Of a stretch of DNA of 64,000 nucleotides, positions 57,930-64,000 are shown piece after piece (within the stretch, counting starts at the first letter, position 1; every line of letters starts with the position of its first letter). The translations under genes were made by a program, and so were the position numbers. The notes beneath the pieces are model-generated. The model made no database searches. It saw nothing but the letters and a program-made list of their open reading frames with translations, and was not told the origin of the DNA. This DNA comes from Azolla caroliniana (lineage: Eukaryota; Polypodiophyta), in the NCBI GenBank assembly GCA_043228905.1, contig JBHGNT010000009.1, positions 4,712,001-4,776,000 of the forward strand, written 5' to 3'.

Positions 57930-58015
57930 TCCAACCTACCAGATTTGAACTAGTGACCTAAGGATTACAACAATTCAACTACAATCCTCTGCTCTACCAA
58001 CTGAGCTAAGGTTGG
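57930..58015 (-). tRNA. tRNA-Tyr(GTA), foldable copy in the satellite
   Basis: Minus strand, 86 nt. Acceptor, D and anticodon stems as in the 56.8-kb copy. Loop TTGTAGA with GTA; intron TTGAATTGTTGTA. T arm ACTAG-TTCAAAT-CTGGT, where A52-T62 is a paired alternative to G-C in other copies. Upstream ATCAAAAA supplies the CAA motif. Expression unproven. Confidence 0.68.
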
Positions 58016-58072
58016 TTTTTGATAAAATTATGACATAATCTTACTAGTTTCATATGATCAAGTGATATGGTG

Positions 58073-58330
58073 ATGCCGCATCAAGTTCCAGTTTAAAAAG
58101 AAAAGAAAACTGGGGAGCTCAAAATGGCGTATCGAGTTCCTGTTTAAAGTTTAGGTTCTAAACAGGAACTCGATACGGCGTCAGAGGCTTACCTGAAGTC
58201 CTGGCGCTCGATTTTCTTTGAAGAGATGGTTGATCTTGTGGAAGTGGAGGCGGAGATCGCCCTTTCGTGCTTTGTGCTTTGTGTGCTATGTTCGCTCTGT
58301 GTTCTCTTGTATGCTCTTGTGTACTCTTGT
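58073..58330. repeat. ~258-bp insertion with an 18-bp perfect inverted repeat
   Basis: Replaces part of a satellite monomer. GTATCGAGTTCCTGTTTA (58129-58146) and its exact complement (58159-58176) flank a 12-bp loop. A diverged direct copy of the left arm (gcatcaagttccagttta) begins at about 58077. The rest is GC-richer and ends in ctcttgtatgctcttgtgta-type short repeats. It could be a small MITE-like element; no target duplication is clear. Confidence 0.7.
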
Positions 58331-61300
58331 ATGCTCGCATGTTCTCAACTCTTAGAATAGCGTCCATACTCCAAAGTTAATGAAATGACTATTTATCAAA
58401 TACTAAAGTAGAGTCAGACAAACGATGTTTGTGATAATGTTTTGATTACATCCAACCTACCTTATTTGAACCAATAAACTAAGGATTACAACATTTTAAC
58501 TACAATCCTCTATTCTACCAACTAAGCTAAGGTTAGGTTTTGATAATATCGTTGAGAGTCGTGAAATAATCTTACTAGTTTTATATGATCGAATGATATG
58601 GTGAGGCCACTAGTCATGAGCTCTTACACCTATTAAGCTAAGTATTGGCAAGATCTCAACAATTAGAATAGCATTCATACTCCAAAGTTAATGAAATGAG
58701 TGTTTATCAAATACTAATGAAGAGTCATAGAAAATGTTTTTGATAATGTTTTAATTATATCAACCTACCGTATTTGAACTAGTGACCTAAGGATTACAAC
58801 ATTTGAACTACAGTTCTCCGATCTACCAACTGAGCTAAGGTTGGTTTTAGATAAAGTTAGGAATTATTCTTACTAGTTTTATATGATCGAGTGATATGAT
58901 GACACAACTATAGTCATGACCTCTTAGACCTATAGTCATGACCTCTTAGACCTATGATAATATTATTGTGAAATAATCGTACTAGTTTTATATGGTGAAG
59001 TGATATGATGACACAACTATAGTCATGAGATGTTAGACCTATTAAGCTAAATATTGGCAAGATCTCAACTCTTAGAAGACCATCCATACTCCAAAGTCAA
59101 TTAAATGATAGTATATGAAATAGTAAAGTATTGTTACACAAAATGTTTGTGATAATGTCTTGATTACATCCAACCTATCGAATTTGAAATAGTGACTTAA
59201 GGATTACAACATTTCAACTACAATCCTCCGCTCTACCAACTGAGCAAAGGTTGGTTTTGATAAAAGTAATACGTAATCTTACTAGTTTTATATGATCGAG
59301 TGATATGACGACGCAAATATAGCCATGAGCTCTAAGACCTATTAAGCTAAATGTTTGCAAGTTCTCAACTATTAGAATAGCATCCATACTCCAAAGTTAA
59401 TGAAATGACTATTTATCAAATCACAAAATATTTTGATTACATCCACCCTACCTTATTTGAACCAATGACCTAAGGATTACAACATTTCAACCACAATCCT
59501 CCGCTCTACCAACTAAGCTATGGTTGGGTTTTGATAATATCATATTGAGTCGTGATATAATCTTATAAGTTTTATATGATCGAGTGATATGATCAGGCAA
59601 CTATAGTCATGAGCTCTTAGACCTATTAAGCATCCCAGTGACCTAAGGATGACAACATTTAAACTACACTCCTCCGCTCTACAAACTGAGCTAAGGTTGG
59701 TTTTGGATAAATCTGTCACCTACTCTTACTTGTTTTATATGAACAAGTGATATCACGATACAAATATAGTCATGAGCTCTTAGATCTATAAAGCTAAATG
59801 TTCTCAAGTTCTCAACTCTTAGAATAGCATCCAAACTCCAAAGTTAATGAAATGAGTATTTGTCAAATACTAAAGTAGTGTCAAACAAACGATGTTTGTG
59901 ATAATGTTTTGATTCCATCCAACCTACCTTATTTGAACAAATGACCTAAGTATTAGAACATTTCAACTACAGTCCTCCGATCTACCAATTGAGCTAAGGT
60001 TGGTTTTGGATAAAATTATGACCTACTCTTACTAGTTTTATATGAAAGAGTGATATCACGACGCAAATATAGTCATGAGCTCTTAGACCTATTAAGCTAA
60101 ATGTTCGCAAGTTCTCAACTCTTAGAATAGCATCCATACTGCATAGTGATTGAAATGATTATTTATCAAATACTAAAGTAGAGTCAAACAAACGATGTTT
60201 GTGATAATGTTTTGATTACATCCAACCAACCTTATTTGAACCAATGACCTAAGGATTACAATATTTCAACTACAATCCTCCGTTCTACCAACTGAGCTAA
60301 GGTTAGTTTTGGATAAATTTATGACATAATCTTACTAGTTTTATTTGATCGAATGATATGATGACGCAAATATAGTCATGACCTCTTAGACCTATTAAGC
60401 TAACTGTTCACAAGTTCTCAAATCTTAGAATAGCATTTATACTCCAAAGTTAATGAAATGACTATTTATCAAATACTAAAGTAGAGTCATACAAACGATG
60501 TTTGTGATAATGTTTTGATTACATCCAACCTACCTTATTTGAACGAATGACCTAAGGATTACAACATTTAAACTACAATCCTCCGCTCTACCAACTAAGC
60601 TAAGGTTGGGTTTTGATAATATTATCGTGAAATAATCATACTAGTTTTATATGGTGGAGTGATATGATGACAAAATTATAGTCATGATATGTTAGACCTA
60701 TTAAGGTAAATATTAGCAAGATCTCAAGTCTTAGAATAGCATCCATACCCCAAAGTTAATGAAATGATAGTTTATCAAATAGTAATGTAGAGTCACACAA
60801 AATATTTGTGCTAATGTTTTGATTACATCCAACCTACCGTATTTGAACTAGTGACTTAAGGATTACAACATTTAAACTACAATCCTCCGCTCTACCAACT
60901 GAGCTATGGTTGGTTTTGGATAAAATTATGTCCTATTCGTACTAGTTTTATATGATCGAGTGATATGACGACGCAAATATAGTAATGCGCTGTTAGAGAT
61001 ATTAAGCTAAATGCTCGCATGTTCTCAATTATTAGAATAACATCCATACTCCAAAGTTAATGAAATGATTATTTATCAAATAGTAAAGTAGAGGTAGACA
61101 AACGATGTTTGTGATGATGTTTTGATTACATCCAACCTACCTTATTTGAACCAATGACCTAATGATTTCAACATTTCAACTACAATCCTCAGCCCTTTCT
61201 GTCATTAACCGTTCGGTTGTAGCAAGGAGTGCGGGCGACTTTGTGATATAGTAGATAATTTAATAGTAAAAGAAGAGATTCTAAGCACAGAGGAGAGAGA

Positions 61301-61348
61301 GATAGAGAGGGAGAGACTCAAGAAATTTTTCATTAAATTGAAAGGAAA

Positions 61349-61403
61349 GACCTTATGCAACAAACTAGTTTCGCTCGCTTAGAGGTCATCAGTGCAAAAG
61401 GTC
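61349..61403 (-). ncRNA. Hammerhead-ribozyme-like motif (degenerate)
   Basis: Minus strand, 5' to 3': stem I strand GACCTTTTGCA, core CTGATGA (61392-61386), stem II with CTC/GAG, core GAAA (61372-61369), a short stem III region CTAGTTTGT, then the stem I partner TGCATAAGGTC. Stem I has 10 of 11 pairs. Deviations: pair 10.1-11.1 is C/C, and the base before the cleavage position is G if stem I closes fully (GUU if the A-U pair opens). Penelope-like elements are known to carry hammerhead motifs, which supports the call; activity is doubtful. Confidence 0.5.
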
Positions 61404-61810
61404 ATGGAAATACAAATGGTGGTTTATATAGGATGTTGAGAATGGGGAAGGGAGGAGAAAGAGGGAAAGTATAATCATAGTGACCGGGGTGTAATAAGAG
61501 TGTAAATAGATGGAAGGCTGTAAGGATTTAAGGTGGAAGATCTTGATGATAGGGGGGGTGGTGAGAAAGCGGGAAATGAGTTGGTGATAGGAAGATTGAT
61601 AGGGTGATAAGACAGATGAGTGAGTGGGATATGGTGATAAGAGGAAATGAATGAGTGATAGGGTATGTAATTATAAGTAAGTAAACATAAGATGGTGAGA
61701 AGGTGAAAATTAAGGAAGGGAATAAGAAGGGAAAGGAAGGAAAATGAAAAAGGAAGTTAGTAAGAGGTGGTGGGGAGAAGGTTTGAGGGAAACAAGGGAA
61801 GAGAGAGAGT

Positions 61811-62092
61811 GTATAAAAAGGTCGTGAGAGGTATAGGGGAGAGAGAGAGAGAGAGAGAGAGAAACGGAATGAGTAAAGATATAAAATAGTAGTAAGGGAG
61901 AGAGAGAGAGAGAGAGAGAACTATGGATTTTAGTGAAATGTGTATAAAAAGGTCGTGAGAGGTATAGGGGAGGGGGAAGGGAGAAGGGAGAAAAAAGGGA
62001 GAGAGAAAGAGAGAGAACTATGGATTTTAGTGTAATGTGTATAAAAAGGTAGTGAGAGGTATAGGGGAGGGGGAAGGGAGAAGGGAGAAAAA

Positions 62093-62130
<38 letters not shown>

Positions 62131-62145
62131 AGATTTTAGTGAAAT
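61811..62145. repeat. ~100-bp tandem repeats with TATAAAAAGG, three copies
   Basis: Units contain gtgtataaaaaggt.gtgaga, ggtataggggaggggg, a GA run and aactatggattttagtg. Copies start near 61811, 61938 and 62036. They lie between the RT and the hammerhead-like motif and are purine-rich on the plus strand. Confidence 0.85.
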
Positions 62146-62371
62146 ATAAGGGAATGATAGGGAATATAGATAGGAGGGAAGGGGGAAAAGGAGATGTGTG
62201 TGACTAGTAAATAGTAGTAAGGGGGAAGGAGAGAGGAACAAGGAAGGGGGATAGATGAAGGGTGAGAAAATATGTTTATGGGGGGGGGGGGTCTAGGATG
62301 TTTTTAGTTTTGACTAGAAAAGAGTGGAGGTTTTTGGATTTTGTCCAACAAATAATGGATTTAGGGATATG

Positions 62372-63334
62372 TTATAGTTGGGGATCTAATTGTAGGCTAG
62401 AGTGTAGGCTATTGAGCATTTCTTTGATAATTAGTGTGGGGGTATGGCGAGTATATCTAAGTTTAAAGATAGTGGGTGGGGTGGTTTTTTTAGTTTTTTC
62501 TTTGAAGAGGAGAGTGTGTCTAAGGGAGTAAGGGTGTTTTCTAAAGTTCTTTAGAATAAAATGCGTGGGATAACCTCGGGCCCTAAGTCTCGTAAAGAAT
62601 TTCTTTTGCATATTTAAATAACCTAGGGATGTGCTTTCGCTAACCATATATCCTTTTAATTCATTCGAAACGAAACTATTTTTAACATGGAGAGGGTGAT
62701 TGGAGGAGTAAGGGATGTATTGATATGTATTAAGTGTTTTTTGAAAGCAATTAAAAGTGTATCTATTATTATCTAAATTAATCCACAAGTCTAAAAAGGG
62801 TAGTTTCGTGTAAGAAGTATGTATGGTTAGTTTGATAGAGTTTTGAGTAGTGTTACTATAGAAGTTTAGGTATTCGAAAAGTTGGGGTTTAGTACCAGTC
62901 CAAACGCCAAAGGCATCATCAATATACCTAGTGAAATAGAAAAGGTGGGGTGATGGATTGGAATTTTCTAGATATGAGAGGAAGAGACATGCGTAGACAA
63001 CGGAAAAATTACTGCCCATGGCTGTTCCTTTTACCTGTTGATAAATTTGGTTGTTGAAATTTAGGAAGTGGTATTCTAAAGTGAGGGCGCTAAGGGTATG
63101 AATCAAATTAGTTTTTTGGTTCGAAAAGTGGGGGGAAATAATATTTTTTAGGGCTAAGAGTCCTAGTTTTGGTGGGATGCTAGGGTAGAGTGATTCAACA
63201 TCAAAAGAAAAAATAAAGCTATTGGGTGGTGTTATAAGTTGTTCTAAGGTTTGGACAAGGGAATGGGAGTCCCTAAGATATTGTTTTTGACGTAGAAGTA
63301 TAGGGAGGAGTTGGTGGTGAAGCCATTTAGACGT
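62372..63334 (-). pseudogene. Penelope-like reverse transcriptase
   Basis: An open frame of 320 codons from just after a TAA (63337-63335), with no ATG until 63106, so it is a 5'-truncated domain. Motifs in order: LHHQLLPILLRQKQYL, FDVESLYPSIP (catalytic Asp of motif A), YQQVKGTAMGSNFS (motif B), FTRYIDDAFGVW (YIDD, motif C), 'LPFLDLWI', 'NTYQYIPYSSNHPLHVKNSF', then 'FFTRLRARGYPTHFI'. This set is typical of Penelope-like RT, not of LTR, LINE or group II types. After the TAA at 62372 the same frame continues with IPKSIICWTKSKNLHSFLV, the family's post-RT linker, then a C-run. No endonuclease is seen. Confidence 0.88.
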
Positions 63335-63344
63335 TTATTCAAAT

Positions 63345-64000
63345 AATGAACCATTATATGAACTTTTCACTTCACCCCCACTTTGTCAATTTACCCATGT
63401 ACCCCTCCCTTACCTTCCTAAATTACCCTTAATTACCCTCCTACCCTTCCCCCTCACTTTTTCAAAATTACCTTTCTACCCCTCCTCCCACTTTTTCCTA
63501 TTACCACTCTACCCCTCCCGTAAACACCCCCCCTCATTTCTTAAAAACGAAACACCCTACCCCCACCCCTCCTCTCTCTAAATCTTTTCCTCTTTTTATT
63601 CCTCTCTCACACTTAAGCTATCAATTCTCCCTCTCTTAGTTTTTACTTCCCTCTCTCAAAATCTTTTCCTATCCTATTTTATCCACCTCTCTATTTTTGT
63701 TTTTCTACCTTCACCCATGTTCTACTTTTTCTTACCCTACCCCTACCCCTCCCCATCCTCTTCCTAAATCTATAACCTTCCCCCTTTTTCTTTTTCCTCT
63801 TTCCCCATACTTGTCTCCCTCCCTTACCTCTCTCCTATTTCCTTTCTCTTTCTTACTTTGTCTAGTTTACACATGCATCTCTCTCCTCTCTCTACCCTCT
63901 TTCTCTCTCTTACTTTTCTCTCGTTATCCCACCCTTAATCCTCGTATATCTACGCACTCACTCCCCTTATGTCTTCTACTCATTTCCCTCTCTCTCTCTC
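63345..64000. other. Polypyrimidine-rich DNA
   Basis: Plus strand almost entirely C and T, with repeated stretches such as acccctcc, ttaccctt, ctctctc and cctttttc. The sequence mirrors the purine-rich plus strand at 61.25-62.26 kb. No gene. The window ends inside it. Confidence 0.75.

Larger units (their letters stand above)
53116..61195 (-). repeat. tRNA-Tyr-derived satellite, main block with ~600-bp dimer
   Basis: About 26 monomers. The A units alternate between two types (plus-strand view): ccttatttgaaccaatgacc followed by ctaagctaaggttgggtttt, and ccgtatttgaactagtgacc followed by ctgagctaaggttggttttgg. The spacers alternate likewise (cagacaaacgatgtttgtg versus cacacaaaatgtttgtg). So the real unit is a ~600-bp dimer. 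Some monomers are deleted or duplicated (53.75-53.83, 55.0-55.2, 58.9, 59.4 and 59.63 kb). The block ends abruptly at 61195 inside an A unit. Confidence 0.92.
61196..63340 (-). mobile_element. Penelope-like retroelement (truncated)
   Basis: Begins where the satellite breaks off. On the minus strand it contains a Penelope-type reverse transcriptase, then tandem repeats, then a hammerhead-like motif near the 3' end. The 5' part of the usual ORF is absent beyond 63337, and no GIY-YIG endonuclease follows the RT. Endonuclease-lacking Penelope-like elements (Athena, Coprina types) are known from rotifers, fungi and some plants and are often telomere-linked; membership in that group is inferred. 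Confidence 0.8.

Noticed and set aside
58158-58367. 69-codon minus-strand frame across the hairpin insertion
   Set aside because: Spans the insertion and satellite with no domain or relatives known to me.
38440-61195. SINE family or CRISPR-like array
   Set aside because: The tRNA units keep the 3' acceptor side, lack A-rich tails and scattered target duplications, and are strictly tandem. Spacers are conserved and monomers ~300 bp, unlike CRISPR.
62262-62531. 89-codon plus-strand frame
   Set aside because: Antisense shadow of the Penelope-like reverse transcriptase.

Overview
The window is nuclear DNA of a land plant, almost certainly a seed plant. Its genes are split by GT-AG introns and encode plant families: a STICHEL-type DnaX-like protein, the spliceosomal protein CWC15, a plant MTA/SAH nucleosidase with eight exons, and an LEA-2/NDR1-HIN1-like protein. 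Most of the rest is decayed intergenic DNA, satellite and transposable elements. I cannot name the species.

Layout. 1-3.4 kb: no gene seen. 3.53-4.24 kb (+): LEA-2 membrane protein with a ~35-bp minisatellite beginning at its stop codon. 7.38-11.99 kb (-): STICHEL-like gene; five exons assembled in phase to 1170 codons. 17.2-20.3 kb (-): CWC15; seven exons, 225 codons. 22.34-32.09 kb: Ty1/copia element (- strand) with 443-bp LTRs, CTTAC target duplication, tRNA-Met-type primer site and no reverse transcriptase; its integrase is split by a nested Ty3/gypsy chromovirus (+ strand, 23.76-29.52 kb) whose LTRs carry heat-shock-element arrays just upstream of the TATA box. 33.7-36.95 kb (+): MTA/SAH nucleosidase; eight exons, 256 codons, catalytic residues kept.

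38.4-61.2 kb is the most unusual part. It is a tandem satellite of ~300-bp monomers, arranged as a ~600-bp dimer over much of its length. Each monomer carries, on the minus strand, an intron-containing tRNA-Tyr(GUA) gene or its relic plus a second, more decayed tRNA-Tyr relic. About 45 better-preserved copies can be read. Most are pseudo-tRNAs, but three (47867-47952, 56753-56838, 57930-58015) still pair in all arms and keep the GTA anticodon and a 13-nt intron. The array is interrupted by a truncated gypsy element next to a broken coiled-coil/RING-like gene (42.1-47.6 kb) and by a complete hAT element with TIRs and an 8-bp target duplication (50402-53115).

61.2-63.3 kb: a Penelope-like reverse transcriptase (- strand), rare in plants, without a visible GIY-YIG endonuclease. 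~100-bp tandem repeats and a degenerate hammerhead-ribozyme-like motif lie downstream of it. The window ends in polypyrimidine-rich DNA.

The host genes are unrelated housekeeping or developmental genes and do not form a pathway. The copia and gypsy elements show stop codons and catalytic Asp-to-Asn changes of the kind made by C-to-T/G-to-A mutation, as expected for methylated, silenced elements. All exon joins were made by eye from splice consensus and family homology recalled from memory, not from transcripts.
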